A stretch of DNA of 64,000 bases from Virgisporangium ochraceum (GTDB lineage: Bacteria; Actinomycetota; Actinomycetes; Mycobacteriales; Micromonosporaceae): contig NZ_BOPH01000069.1 of NCBI RefSeq assembly GCF_016863655.1, forward strand, positions 40,598 through 104,597. Direction: 5' to 3'. The notes beneath the pieces were generated by a model that searched no databases, was not told the DNA's origin, and worked only from the letters and a program-made list of their open reading frames with translations. Each line of letters begins with the position of its first letter. The stretch's first letter is position 1. Of the stretch, positions 1-10,849 are shown piece by piece. The translations under genes and the position numbers were made by a program.

Positions 1-1700
<1,700 letters not shown>

Positions 1701-1723
<23 letters not shown>

Positions 1724-3764
1724 CGCTTACCACCCCAACAGTTTCGATCCGGAATGTGCATTTCGCGATCTCGGCGTACGACAAGATCGGTAGCCGGGGG
1801 ACAGCCACGGCCGTAAGGCGCCGCAGCGGCATACGCAGTTGCGGCGAGACCACGACGACGGGCGTCGTGCCCTGCTGCTCGGCCGCTTCGAGCAACCGGT
1901 TCATGTCGCCGATGAGCGACTCGGCCCGGTGCGGGTCCACCAGGAGCTGAAGGCCGGCGTCGGTGGGACGCAACGACTCCAGCAGCGACTGCTCCAGCCG
2001 CGGCTCCAGCGTGATCGCATACAGCGTCCCGTCGCTGAGGTGCCGGGCCGCGATCGCCGGGCCCAGCGCGACACGGGCCGCCTCGAGAAGGCTGTCGTGG
2101 TCGGTGGTCACCTTGGCGACCAGGGACAGCGACTCGAAGATCCGCACCAGGTCGCGGATCGACACGCCCTCCTCGAGCAGGCCCGCCAGCACGCGCTGGA
2201 CCTGTCCCAGGGAAAGCAGAGCCGGTGTCAGTTCCTCCACCACTACAGGATGCGTGCGTTTAACCACTTCTGTGAGGCTTCGTACATCTTCGCGACCGAG
2301 TAGACGCGAAGCGTTGGCACGCACGACTTCTGCGAGGTGCGTGATGATCACTGAGGCGCGGTCGACCACCGTGGCGCCACTCAGCTCGGCCTGGTGCCGC
2401 AGCTCGGCGGGCACCCACTTGCCGGGCAGTCCGAACACCGGTTCGACACCGGCGCGGCCGGGCAGGAAGTCCAGCCCCTCGCCGATCGCCAGCACCGTGC
2501 CGGGCGGCGCCTGGCCGGTCGCCACCTCGACGCCCGAGATGCGGATCGAGTACGTCGACATCTCCAGCGTCAGGTCGTCGCGGGTGCGCACCGGGGGCAT
2601 GAGGATGCCCAGTTCCAGCGCCACCTTGCGGCGTAGGGCGCGCACGCGGTCGAGCAGGTCGCCGCCGCTGGTGTCCACGAGATCGACGAGGTCGGGCGCG
2701 AGAGCGAGCTCCAGCGGGTCCACCCGCATTTCGCCCATGAGCGCCTCGGGGGAGTCCGGCGGCGGCAGGTCCGGTTGGACCTCCTCCTCCGCGGTCTCCA
2801 TCGCCGCGATGTCCGCCGCCTTCGGCAGGCGCTGGGCGAGGAGCAGCACCGCGCCGCCGACGACGAGGAACGGCAACTTCGGCAGGCCGGGAATGAGGCA
2901 CAGGGCCAGCGCGGCGCCGCCACCGATCTGCATCGCCAGCCGCTGCCGGGCGAACTGCGACACGACCGTGGTGCCCAGGTCGCCCTCGCCGGCGGCGCGC
3001 GTGACCATGAGACCGGTCGCGACCGACAGCAGCAGCGCGGGGATCTGCGACACGAGGCCGTCGCCGATGGACAGGAGACTGTAGGTCTCCACGGCGTCCA
3101 TCGCGTCCATGCCCTTCTGGAGCATGCCGACCGCGAACCCGCCGATCAGGTTGATCAGCGTGATGATGATCGCGGCGATCGCGTCGCCCTTGACGAACTT
3201 CGAGGCACCGTCCATGGAGCCGTAGAAGTCGGCCTCGGCGGCCACCTCCTCGCGGCGTCTGCGGGCGGTGTTCTCGTCGATGAGACCGGCGTTCAGGTCG
3301 GCGTCGATCGCCATCTGCTTACCGGGCATCGCGTCGAGGGTGAAGCGGGCGCCGACCTCGGCGACGCGCTCCGCGCCCTTGGTGATCACGATGAACTGGA
3401 TGATGACCAGGATCGTGAAGATCACGAGACCGACGATGAGCGACCCGCCGACCACGAAGTGGCCGAAGGCCTCGATGACGTCGCCGGCGAAGCCGTCGAG
3501 CAGGACGAGCCGGGTGGCGCTGATGTTGAGCGCGAGCCGGAACAGCGTGGCGACCAGCAGGATCGCGGGGAACGAGGAGAACTCCAGCGGCCGGTTGACG
3601 AACATCGCGACGAGCACGATGAGCATGGCCGCGGTGATGTTCAGCGCGATGAGGATGTCGATGAGCAGCGTCGGCAGCGGCACGACCATCATGACGATGA
3701 TCAGCACCACACCTATCGGCACGACAAAGCGGCCGATCCGACCAGCTCCCACGCGCACCCCCAC
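1701..3764 (-). CDS. flhA: Flagellar export gate protein FlhA
   Basis: FlhA is the large membrane subunit of the flagellar type III export gate; its cytoplasmic domain docks chaperone-substrate complexes. The 687-aa length is normal. Residues 10-125 and 195-310 hold hydrophobic segments typical of the eight-helix membrane domain, and the FHIPEP-type region RLALNISATRLVLL (about 76-89) and the conserved MPGKQMAIDADLNAG loop (about 146-160) are visible. The start is a GTG directly after an in-frame stop. It is followed by the FlhF-like gene and preceded by a divergent EAL-HDOD gene. Confidence 0.97.
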
Positions 3765-3809
3765 CTAGGTCGGCGCCGAGCAGATGTCAGGCACCGTGTC
3801 AATTCGGAG

Positions 3810-3845
3810 CGCCGTCCTGGCAGAGAAATTTCGCCGTCCTGGCAG
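3810..3845. promoter_or_regulatory. 14-bp direct repeat between flhA and the EAL-HDOD gene
   Basis: CGCCGTCCTGGCAG occurs twice (3810-3823 and 3832-3845) with a 22-bp period, about two helical turns, in the divergent intergenic region. This fits a site for a dimeric regulator, but no known regulator is recognised. Confidence 0.4.
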
Positions 3846-3920
3846 TCGTCCGATCGGCCACTCCTGCGCAGGGTTGAGCTTTTTCTTCACTCAGTGCCGC
3901 GGGTGCCGATCCGGACCTGC

Positions 3921-5156
3921 GTGACCCTCGTGACTGAAGCAGCCGGCGCCAGCGGACTCGTCCACATCGGCCGCCAGCCGATCCATGACCGCACCGGTGC
4001 GATCGTGGCGTACGAGCTTCTGTTCCGGGGTGCACGGACGGCGGTCGCCGCGACCAAGTTCGACGCGTACGCCACCACGCAGGTCATTCTCACCGCGTTC
4101 CAGGAGTTCGGTCTGGAACAGATCGTCGGTGACCGACGGTGCCTGCTGAACATGACCCGCGAGTTCCTCGTCGGCGACCTGCCGCTGCCGTTCGAGCCCG
4201 ATCGGGTGGTGCTGGAGGTGCTGGAGACCGTCGAGATCGACGAGGAGGTCATCGCCGGCGTGGCCACGCTGGCCGCCCGCGGGTTCAAGATCGCACTGGA
4301 CGACTTCGTCTGGGGCAGCGGGCACGAGCGCCTCCTGGGGCTGGCCTCGTACGTGAAGCTGGACGTGCTCGGCGTGCCGCTCCCGGAGGTACGGAAGGCA
4401 TTGGACGACGTGCGGCGGTACCCGCACATCCAGGTGCTCGCCGAACGCATCGAGGAGCAGGATCAGCTCGACGCGTTGATGGCCATGGGCTTCGACTTCT
4501 TCCAGGGGCACATCTTCGCGCGTCCGCAGACGCTCACCGCCGTGTCGGTGAACCCGTCGCGGCTGCGTCGCCTGGAGCTGTTCACCGCTCTGTCGGCGGC
4601 GGACACCGACATCGACGAGGTGGTGCCGATCGTCACCGCCGACCCGGCCCTGTCCTTCCGGGTGCTGCAGGCGACTAACTCGGCCGCGATCGGCCTGACC
4701 CGCAAGGTCTCGTCGGTGCGCGAGGCGGTGACCGTGCTCGGCGCCGACCGCATCCGCCAGTGGGTCGTGCTGCTGATGGCGAGCGACGTGGCGGAGGCGT
4801 CGCCCGAGCAGCTCGCCGGAACCCTGACCCGCGCCCGGCTCTGCCAGCTGGTGGCCCGGCACGCCGGCGCCCCGATCGACGCGGCGTTCACGGTGGGACT
4901 CCTGTCGGGCGTCGCCGACCTCGTGGCCGAGCCGATCGAGGAGCTGGTGCCGCGGCTGCCCGTCACACCCGAGATCGCCGCGGCCCTGACCGGCGGCTCC
5001 GGCCGCCTCGGCGCGGTGCTGGCGCTGGTGCGCGCGTACGAGCGCTCGGACCTGCCGGCGCTGGCGGTGTCGCCGATGTCGGCGAGCGAGCTCGCGCGCG
5101 CGTACCTGTCGGCGGTGGGCTGGAGCGAGGCCGCGCTCGCGGGGATCATGAAGTAG
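3921..5156 (+). CDS. EAL and HDOD domain protein (YuxH type)
   Basis: An EAL domain fills about residues 10-200 and an HDOD domain about 205-390. The EAL signature reads YELLFRG rather than EAL, while the later LDDF motif is present, so cyclic di-GMP binding or weak hydrolysis are both possible. HDOD domains act in signalling. The gene lies inside the flagellar cluster on the opposite strand, between flhA and flhB, which suggests a link of motility to c-di-GMP. GTG codons at 3903, 3921 and 3930 are possible starts; 3921 has a weak GGAC in front. Confidence 0.85.
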   Translation: MTLVTEAAGASGLVHIGRQPIHDRTGAIVAYELLFRGARTAVAATKFDAYATTQVILTAFQEFGLEQIVGDRRCLLNMTREFLVGDLPLPFEPDRVVLEVLETVEIDEEVIAGVATLAARGFKIALDDFVWGSGHERLLGLASYVKLDVLGVPLPEVRKALDDVRRYPHIQVLAERIEEQDQLDALMAMGFDFFQGHIFARPQTLTAVSVNPSRLRRLELFTALSAADTDIDEVVPIVTADPALSFRVLQATNSAAIGLTRKVSSVREAVTVLGADRIRQWVVLLMASDVAEASPEQLAGTLTRARLCQLVARHAGAPIDAAFTVGLLSGVADLVAEPIEELVPRLPVTPEIAAALTGGSGRLGAVLALVRAYERSDLPALAVSPMSASELARAYLSAVGWSEAALAGIMK

Positions 5157-5186
5157 CGCCGGTGCGGTCGTTCATGCCGAAGCCCG

Positions 5187-6263
5187 TCACACCACCGGCT
5201 GGCGGTGCAGGCCCGCCGCCGCGCCCTTCGCCTTGAGCGACATGACGAACGCCAGCACCCGGGCCACCGCCACGTACAGCTCCGGCGGGATCTCCTGGCC
5301 GAGCTCGACCGTCTTGTACAGCGTGCGCGCCAGCTCGTGGTTCTGCACCAGGGGGATGCGCAGCTCGGTCGCCTTCTCGCGGATCTTCGCCGCCACGGCG
5401 CCGGCGCCCTTGGCTATCACGCGGGGCGCGCCCAACGCCTGGTCGTAGGCGAGCGCCACCGCCACGTGCGTCGGGTTCACCATCACCACGTCGGCCTGCG
5501 GGAGGTTCGACATCATGCGGTTGCGGGCCATCGCGATCTGCTTGGCCCGGATCGCGCCCTTCAGGTGCGGGTCACCTTCGGTGTTCTTGTGCTCCTGCTT
5601 GATCTCCTCCTTGCTCATGTAGATCTGCTTGTTGATGCGGCGGCGCGCCATCGCGTAGTCGGCCGCGGCCATCACCAGGCCGGCCGCGGCGGCGTACCGC
5701 ATGAGACCGACGGCGGTGTCGACGACCAGTTGCAGCAACGACTTCAGCGGCAGTGACCCGTGCGCGATGACCGCGGGCACCAGGTCCTTGATGCCGAAGT
5801 ACAGCACCAGCCCGAGCACCGCGGTCTTCACCGTGGTCTTGACGGCCTCCCACGCGGCGTGCCCGCCGAACGCGCGCTTGATGCCGGGAAACGGGTTGAG
5901 GCGGTTGAACTTCGGCATGAACATCTTCGCCGGGAAGTGGATGCCGCCCTGTGCCGCACCGGCCACCAGACCGAGCACCATGAGCCCCACGCCCAACGGC
6001 AGCAACGCCTTTCCGGCCTCGGTCATGCCGGTCTGGAACAGCTCCTGCGCCCGTTCGATGTTCGGGTCCTCGGCTATCCCCACACCCCGGCGGAAGATCT
6101 CCGTGGCGCTGTTCATCATGTCCTCCAGCGCCATCGGGACGAGGAAGCTGGCGAGCAGCATGCCGGCCCAGGCGCCGAGGTCGGGGGTCCGGGCGATCTG
6201 CCCCTCGGAGATCGCCTTCTTCTTGCGTTGCGCTGTGGGCTTTTCTGTCTTCTCACCGGACAC
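5187..6263 (-). CDS. flhB: Flagellar export switch protein FlhB
   Basis: FlhB is the export-gate component that switches substrate class from rod/hook to filament. The 358-aa protein has four hydrophobic segments in its first 220 residues and the autocleavage motif NPTH at residues 263-266, followed by the usual C-terminal domain. The start is a GTG whose G is shared with the last base of the fliR stop, with a GGTGGG ribosome site. It is the last minus-strand gene before the plus-strand EAL-HDOD gene, which ends 30 bases away tail to tail. Confidence 0.96.
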   Translation of the reverse strand: MSGEKTEKPTAQRKKKAISEGQIARTPDLGAWAGMLLASFLVPMALEDMMNSATEIFRRGVGIAEDPNIERAQELFQTGMTEAGKALLPLGVGLMVLGLVAGAAQGGIHFPAKMFMPKFNRLNPFPGIKRAFGGHAAWEAVKTTVKTAVLGLVLYFGIKDLVPAVIAHGSLPLKSLLQLVVDTAVGLMRYAAAAGLVMAAADYAMARRRINKQIYMSKEEIKQEHKNTEGDPHLKGAIRAKQIAMARNRMMSNLPQADVVMVNPTHVAVALAYDQALGAPRVIAKGAGAVAAKIREKATELRIPLVQNHELARTLYKTVELGQEIPPELYVAVARVLAFVMSLKAKGAAAGLHRQPVV

Positions 6264-7033
6264 TAGGTCCCACCCACCAGGTCGACGACGGCCCGCACGG
6301 CGCGCTCCATCAGCCCGTTGAACGCCTGCGGCAGCAGCACCAGCGCCGTGCTCGCGATCAGCAGCGTGAGGCCGATCTTCACCGGGAAGGCCAGCGAGAA
6401 GACGTTGAGACCGGGGGAGACCCGGGTGAGCAGACCGAGCGCCACGTCGGTGCAGAACAGCACGGCGACGAGCGGACCGGCGATCTGCATCGCGGCGAGG
6501 AACATCTGGTCCATGCCGGTGGTGAGCAGACGCGCGAGCGCCTCCCACGAGAACACCTCGCCGACCGGTAGGGCCCGGTACGAGGTGGCGAAGCCGCGCA
6601 CGACCATCGCGAACCCGTCGGTGGCGAACAGCAGCGCGGTCGCCAGGATGTTGTAGAACCGGCCGAACACCGCGTTTGCCGTCCCCGAGAACGGGTCGAA
6701 CGCCGACGCCACGGAGAAACTGCCGAACAGGTCGATCATGCTGCCGGCGGCCTGGACGGCGGCGAAGAACAACGCGGTGATGAACCCGAGCGCGGCACCG
6801 ACCACCACCTGCTCGGCGGTCGCCCGGACGAACGCGCCCATGTCGGCGGTCGACGGTGCGCTCGCCACGAGCGCCGGCGCCACCGGCAGCGCGATCGCCA
6901 CGCTCACGAGCGCCTTGACCCGCGCCGGGATCTGCCGGGAGTTGAACGGGGGAACAGCCATCATCCAGGCCAGCGCCCGCACGGACGCCAGCAGGACGGC
7001 GATCAGGAGATCCTCCGCGACCCCCAGGTTCAT
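6263..7033 (-). CDS. fliR: Flagellar export protein FliR
   Basis: FliR, 256 aa, forms with FliP and FliQ the export pore in the basal body. It has the regular pattern of six hydrophobic segments and the conserved MAVPPFNSRQIPARVK region near residues 25-40. Its ATG overlaps the fliQ stop (ATGA), so translation is probably coupled. Confidence 0.95.
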   Translation of the reverse strand: MNLGVAEDLLIAVLLASVRALAWMMAVPPFNSRQIPARVKALVSVAIALPVAPALVASAPSTADMGAFVRATAEQVVVGAALGFITALFFAAVQAAGSMIDLFGSFSVASAFDPFSGTANAVFGRFYNILATALLFATDGFAMVVRGFATSYRALPVGEVFSWEALARLLTTGMDQMFLAAMQIAGPLVAVLFCTDVALGLLTRVSPGLNVFSLAFPVKIGLTLLIASTALVLLPQAFNGLMERAVRAVVDLVGGT

Positions 7034-7299
7034 ACGAGCAGCGACGGGATCTGTTCGAACAGGTTCCGGGTGTAGGTGGTCATCTCGTGCAGCATCCAGT
7101 TGCCGCTCAGCAGCAGGGCCACCCCGACGCCGGCCGCCTTCGGCACGAACGAGAGGGTCGCCTCCTGGATCTGGGTCACCGACTGGAACAGGGAGATCCC
7201 GAATCCCAGGATCAGCGCGGTGAGCAGGATCGGCGCGCCGAGCTTCAGCGAAATCTGGAACGCCTGCATCCCCAGAGTGACGACTTCGTTGTCGGTCAT
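7030..7299 (-). CDS. fliQ: Flagellar export protein FliQ
   Basis: FliQ, 89 aa, two-helix pore subunit of the flagellar export gate. The two hydrophobic segments (about 17-40 and 50-72) and the motif QSVTQIQEATLSFVPK between them are typical. It sits between fliP and fliR as in most bacteria. Confidence 0.95.
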   Translation of the reverse strand: MTDNEVVTLGMQAFQISLKLGAPILLTALILGFGISLFQSVTQIQEATLSFVPKAAGVGVALLLSGNWMLHEMTTYTRNLFEQIPSLLV

Positions 7300-7312
7300 G
7301 CTGATCAGCCCC

Positions 7313-8086
7313 CTACTGATAGCTGGCGACCAGGGCCGTGATGATCAGGCCCCATCCGTTCACGAGCACGAAGAGCAGCATCTTGAACGGGAGCGACACG
7401 GTCACCGGGGGAAGCATCATCATGCCCAGGGACATGAGTGCCGCCGATACGACCATGTCGATGATCAGGAACGGTATGTAGATGACGAAGCCGATGATGA
7501 ACGCCGCCCGCAGCTCGGAGAGCGCGAACGCCGGGATCAGCGTGGTCAGCTCGACGTCGTCCTGGTTCTTCGGTAGCGGCTTGTCGGCCACCTTGGTCAG
7601 CAGCGCGATCTCTTCCTCGCGCGTCTGCTTGAGCATGAACGCGCGGAGCGGCTTCACCCCGTCCTCGAAGGCGACCGACTGGCTCTTCTCGCCCTTGAGG
7701 TAGGGCTGGACGCCCTGTTTGTTCATCTCACTGACTGTCGGCCCCATGATGAACAAGCTGAGAAAAAGGGCGAGCCCGGCTATCACCTGGTTGGGTGGCA
7801 CGGTCGTGAGGCCCAGGGCGTTGCGGGTGATCGACAGCACCACGAACACCTTGGTGAACGCCGTTGTCAGCAACAGGATCGCGGGCGCCACCGACAGGAT
7901 CGTCAACGCGATGATGATGATGATCGAGTTGCTCGGTTTGCCGCCGCCGACGTCAATGTTGATTCCGGGCGCCGGTGAGGGCGGGGTGGGCGGCGTCGGC
8001 GGCGAAGGCGCCGCCTCGGCCGCGGACACCCAGAGGACCAGGAGCAGCAGACCGAGGCCGGCGCCGGTCACCAGTCGCCGGGTCAT
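7313..8086 (-). CDS. fliP: Flagellar export protein FliP
   Basis: FliP, 257 aa, main subunit of the export pore. The protein begins with a cleavable-type signal sequence (first 25 residues), a Pro-rich stretch, and then the conserved core with TTAFTKVFVVLSITRNALG and FKMLLFVLVNGWGLI. The ATG at 8086 overlaps the fliO stop. A longer reading upstream is not needed, since this start gives the usual size. Confidence 0.96.
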   Translation of the reverse strand: MTRRLVTGAGLGLLLLVLWVSAAEAAPSPPTPPTPPSPAPGINIDVGGGKPSNSIIIIIALTILSVAPAILLLTTAFTKVFVVLSITRNALGLTTVPPNQVIAGLALFLSLFIMGPTVSEMNKQGVQPYLKGEKSQSVAFEDGVKPLRAFMLKQTREEEIALLTKVADKPLPKNQDDVELTTLIPAFALSELRAAFIIGFVIYIPFLIIDMVVSAALMSLGMMMLPPVTVSLPFKMLLFVLVNGWGLIITALVASYQ

Positions 8087-8445
8087 CTCCGCCCTCCCCG
8101 GATGGCGTCCACCGCGCGGCGCCAGGTCGAGGGGGAGAGCGCGGAGCCGGACAGCGCGTCGAGGGGGACCGGCTCGCGGACCTCGTGCGTGGGCGCCTCG
8201 ATGGTGGCGGGGTCGGTCTCGGCCAGCAGTGTGACGTTCTGGTCGGTGACGCCCAGCACGTAGGCCCGCGTACCGACGCGGACCACGGCGACCGAGGCCC
8301 CACGGGTCAGCGGCTGACGCGCCAGCACCGCGAGGGCACCGGCGTTGCGGCCACCCAGCGGGCGCCGGGCCATCCTCGCGAGCAACCACATCAGTCCCAG
8401 CACCGCCACCAGTGCCAGGAACATGTTGACCGCGACTTCGATCAT
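8083..8445 (-). CDS. fliO: Flagellar assembly protein FliO
   Basis: FliO, 120 aa, small membrane protein that helps FliP assemble. One membrane segment near residues 5-24 is followed by the soluble beta domain with RQPLTRGASVAVVRVGTRAY. It overlaps fliN in front and fliP behind by four bases each. Confidence 0.88.
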   Translation of the reverse strand: MIEVAVNMFLALVAVLGLMWLLARMARRPLGGRNAGALAVLARQPLTRGASVAVVRVGTRAYVLGVTDQNVTLLAETDPATIEAPTHEVREPVPLDALSGSALSPSTWRRAVDAIRGGRR

Positions 8446-9251
8446 GCGACGATCTCGGTGATCCGGATGCCGAAGTTCTCGTCGATCACCACCACTTCCC
8501 CCCGGGCGATCAGGCGGCCGTTGACGAGCAGGTCGGCCGGTCCGCCGGCCAGCCGGTCGAGCTCGATCACCGCGCCGGGCGCCAGCGACAGCAGGTCGCG
8601 CACGCTCATGCGGGTGCGGCCCAGCTCCGCGGTGACCTCCATCTCGACGTCGTGCAGGAGTTCGAGCCCGCCGCGTACCACGGGTGCTCCCCGCGGTCCC
8701 GGTGTCAGGGGCGCGAACCCGGCCGGCACCGCGCCGACGCCGTCCATGCCGTCCATGCCGTCGTCGAGGTCGCCCTCCAGCACGTCCTCGTCGTCGACGC
8801 CGGCTCTACCGGTCCCGCCGATCTGACGGTCGATGACGAGACCGATGAGCGCGCGTACCTCGTTGTCGGCGGCCTCGTCGACGAGCGGAACCAGCAGCCC
8901 GCCCGCGTCGACGATGCTCTGCATGGCGACCGCCGGATCGCCCTCGACGCCCGGGTCGACCACGACCGGACCGAGCGTGGCCGCGGCCGCCTCCAGCGCC
9001 GGCCGTACCGCCTGCGTGATGTCCAGGGCGCCGAGGGGGCTCAGTGCCAGCGCGCCGACCAGCTCCGGCCCGACCATCACGGCGATCTCGCCCTGGGCGG
9101 AGCCGGTGAAACGGGCGCTGATCGCCTGACCGAAGAGTTCGACCGGCTCGTTGATCGGCGTGCCCACGGCGAGCGGCGTGGGGGCGGGCAGCAGCCCCAC
9201 GGCCGCCTCGGCGGCGGCGCTCGCGCGCGCGTCGGTCAACGCAGAGGTCAT
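8442..9251 (-). CDS. fliN: Flagellar motor switch protein FliN (FliY-like, long form)
   Basis: The last 80 residues are a FliN/SpoA domain (LLHDVEMEVTAELGRTRMSV and VIELDRLAGGPADLLVNG), which builds the C-ring with FliM and FliG. At 269 aa the protein is about twice the usual FliN. The first 170 residues look like a CheC/FliY-like domain, joined by an acidic linker with a MDGMDG repeat. It may therefore also touch CheY-P, as FliY does (inference). Confidence 0.92.
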   Translation of the reverse strand: MTSALTDARASAAAEAAVGLLPAPTPLAVGTPINEPVELFGQAISARFTGSAQGEIAVMVGPELVGALALSPLGALDITQAVRPALEAAAATLGPVVVDPGVEGDPAVAMQSIVDAGGLLVPLVDEAADNEVRALIGLVIDRQIGGTGRAGVDDEDVLEGDLDDGMDGMDGVGAVPAGFAPLTPGPRGAPVVRGGLELLHDVEMEVTAELGRTRMSVRDLLSLAPGAVIELDRLAGGPADLLVNGRLIARGEVVVIDENFGIRITEIVA

Positions 9252-9256
9252 CTGTT

Positions 9257-10204
9257 TCAGTCCTCCTTCGGCGGCGGGACCACGAGACAGGCCAGGCGGT
9301 TACCCGAGCTACCGGCGACGGCGTGCGCGAACGTGACCCCGTGGGAGGTGACCGCCAACGGCGAGGTGACGGGGTGCTCCAGCGGCACGATGTCGCCGGG
9401 GCGCAGCGTCACCAGGTCGCGCGGTGTCATCAGCACCGAGTTGAAGCGCACCGAGACCTCCACCGGTGCGCTGCCCAGCCCCGCGGTCATCGCCCGGAGG
9501 GCGGCGTCGCGGGCCTGCCGTTGCGCGTCGGTGAGCTCCACGCCGTCGGAGTCGGGCCGGAGCTTCGGAAAGATCGACGCGAACGGCATGCAGATGGTCG
9601 CGACGCACTCCTGGCTGCCCACCTTCATCTCGAACGAGGTGACGATCATCGCGTCGGACGCGGCGGCGTTCTGCGCGAACTGCGGGTTGTACTCCAGCCC
9701 CACGATCTTCGGCGCGCTCAGCTCGACGATGTGCTCGAACGCGAACCTGAGTTCGCCGAACACCCGGTCGAGCATGCTGTTCACCAGAGGGACCTCGATG
9801 TCGGTCAGTGGTCGTTGGGGCTGTTTCCCGCCGGGACCGCCGAGCATGTGGTCGACCCATGCCAGCGCGGTGGTGAGGGAGAACTCGAAGATGGTGACTC
9901 CGGGCAGCGGCTCCATCTCGATCATGAACATGCACGTCGGGTTGTTGAGGCTGGCGATGTACTCGTCGTAGGTGACCTGCTCGATGGACAGGAGGCTGAC
10001 CTGTGAGACGGCGCGCAGGGTACTCGTGAGCAGAGTGGTGTACTGCCGCGCGAACGTCTCGTAGGCGACCTGGAGCGTGCGGACGTGCTCCCGTGCGAGC
10101 TTCGTCGGGCGCCGGAAGTCGTACTTCTCCGGCCCGGCGGACTTGGCGCGCCGGTTGCCCCGCCCGGCCGACCGGGTGCCGGTCTTAGGCGCCGAATTGC
10201 TCAC
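9257..10204 (-). CDS. fliM: Flagellar motor switch protein FliM
   Basis: FliM, 315 aa, C-ring protein that binds CheY-P and sets rotation direction. The central CheC-like domain is clear (MFMIEMEPLPGVTIFEFSL, AWVDHMLGGPGG), and the C-terminal SpoA domain (VRFNSVLMTPRDLVTLRPGD) is complete. The N-terminus lacks the usual LSQEEIDALL-type CheY-binding peptide and is instead Lys/Arg-rich. The GTG start lies seven bases after a sigma-28-like -10 element, so the mRNA may be leaderless. Confidence 0.94.
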   Translation of the reverse strand: MSNSAPKTGTRSAGRGNRRAKSAGPEKYDFRRPTKLAREHVRTLQVAYETFARQYTTLLTSTLRAVSQVSLLSIEQVTYDEYIASLNNPTCMFMIEMEPLPGVTIFEFSLTTALAWVDHMLGGPGGKQPQRPLTDIEVPLVNSMLDRVFGELRFAFEHIVELSAPKIVGLEYNPQFAQNAAASDAMIVTSFEMKVGSQECVATICMPFASIFPKLRPDSDGVELTDAQRQARDAALRAMTAGLGSAPVEVSVRFNSVLMTPRDLVTLRPGDIVPLEHPVTSPLAVTSHGVTFAHAVAGSSGNRLACLVVPPPKED

Positions 10205-10211
10205 AGTCGGC

Positions 10212-10238
10212 CCATCGGCAGCCCATTTGCCGGGTTAA
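10212..10238 (-). promoter_or_regulatory. Sigma-28-type promoter of fliM operon (candidate)
   Basis: On the minus strand TTAA (10238-10235), 15 bases and GCCGATGG (10219-10212) fit the FliA consensus TAAA-N15-GCCGATAA with few changes. The expected start of transcription is at or next to the fliM GTG. Confidence 0.55.
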
Positions 10239-10289
10239 GAAAAGTCCGTCCGGATGCCCTTCGCACGGGGCTGGCCCCGACACGCCGGA

Positions 10290-10318
10290 CTCCGGTGGCC
10301 TCAGGGGAGCCACCGGAG
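10290..10318 (-). terminator. Hairpin between fliL and fliM
   Basis: A perfect 10-bp stem (CTCCGGTGGC with GCCACCGGAG) and 9-base loop lies in the 177-base gap after fliL, just before the fliM promoter. There is no U-run, as often in actinobacteria. A smaller 6-bp hairpin (10368-10382) sits on the fliL stop. Confidence 0.55.
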
Positions 10319-10381
10319 CCGCGCGTCACACCGGATGTATCTCATCATCCGACAAAATAGCTCACTAACCCGGCAACCGGG

Positions 10382-10831
10382 TCATTGCATCACAAACTCG
10401 GTGAAGTAGATGTCGTAGACCTCCTCGTGATACGCCTTCTTGATCTTCTCCACCAGCTCCTTCTTCTGCGCCTCGCGCCCCTCGTTCGTCGACAGCTCGG
10501 CGACCGACTTGTTGCTGAACTGGGTGATCATGAGGTCCAGGGCCTGGCTGCCGTCGGGCTCGTGCGCGGCGTCGGCGGTCACCTGCAGGGCGATGCTGAC
10601 CTTGAGGAAGTGCCCGTCGTCGAGGTTGATCGTGATGGAGTCCAGGGCGACCACCGCACCCGGCTCGTAGACGACCTCCTCCTTCTCGCCGCTGCTCTTG
10701 AAGAACATGAAGTACGCGCCGGCACCGCCACCGCCGAGCAGGACCACCGCGGCGATGATGATGATGAGCATCTTCTTGCTCTTCTTCGGCGCTTCGCCGT
10801 CGGCAGGGGCCGCCGCCTTGTCCTTGGCCAT
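10382..10831 (-). CDS. fliL: Flagellar basal body protein FliL
   Basis: FliL, 149 aa, single-pass membrane protein that supports the stator. After a charged N-terminus one membrane helix spans about residues 22-45, followed by the periplasmic domain with ITINLDDGHFLKVSIALQ and the typical C-terminal DIYFTEFVMQ. It follows motB closely. Confidence 0.94.
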   Translation of the reverse strand: MAKDKAAAPADGEAPKKSKKMLIIIIAAVVLLGGGGAGAYFMFFKSSGEKEEVVYEPGAVVALDSITINLDDGHFLKVSIALQVTADAAHEPDGSQALDLMITQFSNKSVAELSTNEGREAQKKELVEKIKKAYHEEVYDIYFTEFVMQ

Positions 10832-10849
10832 GAAACGTGTCCTCCGTGG

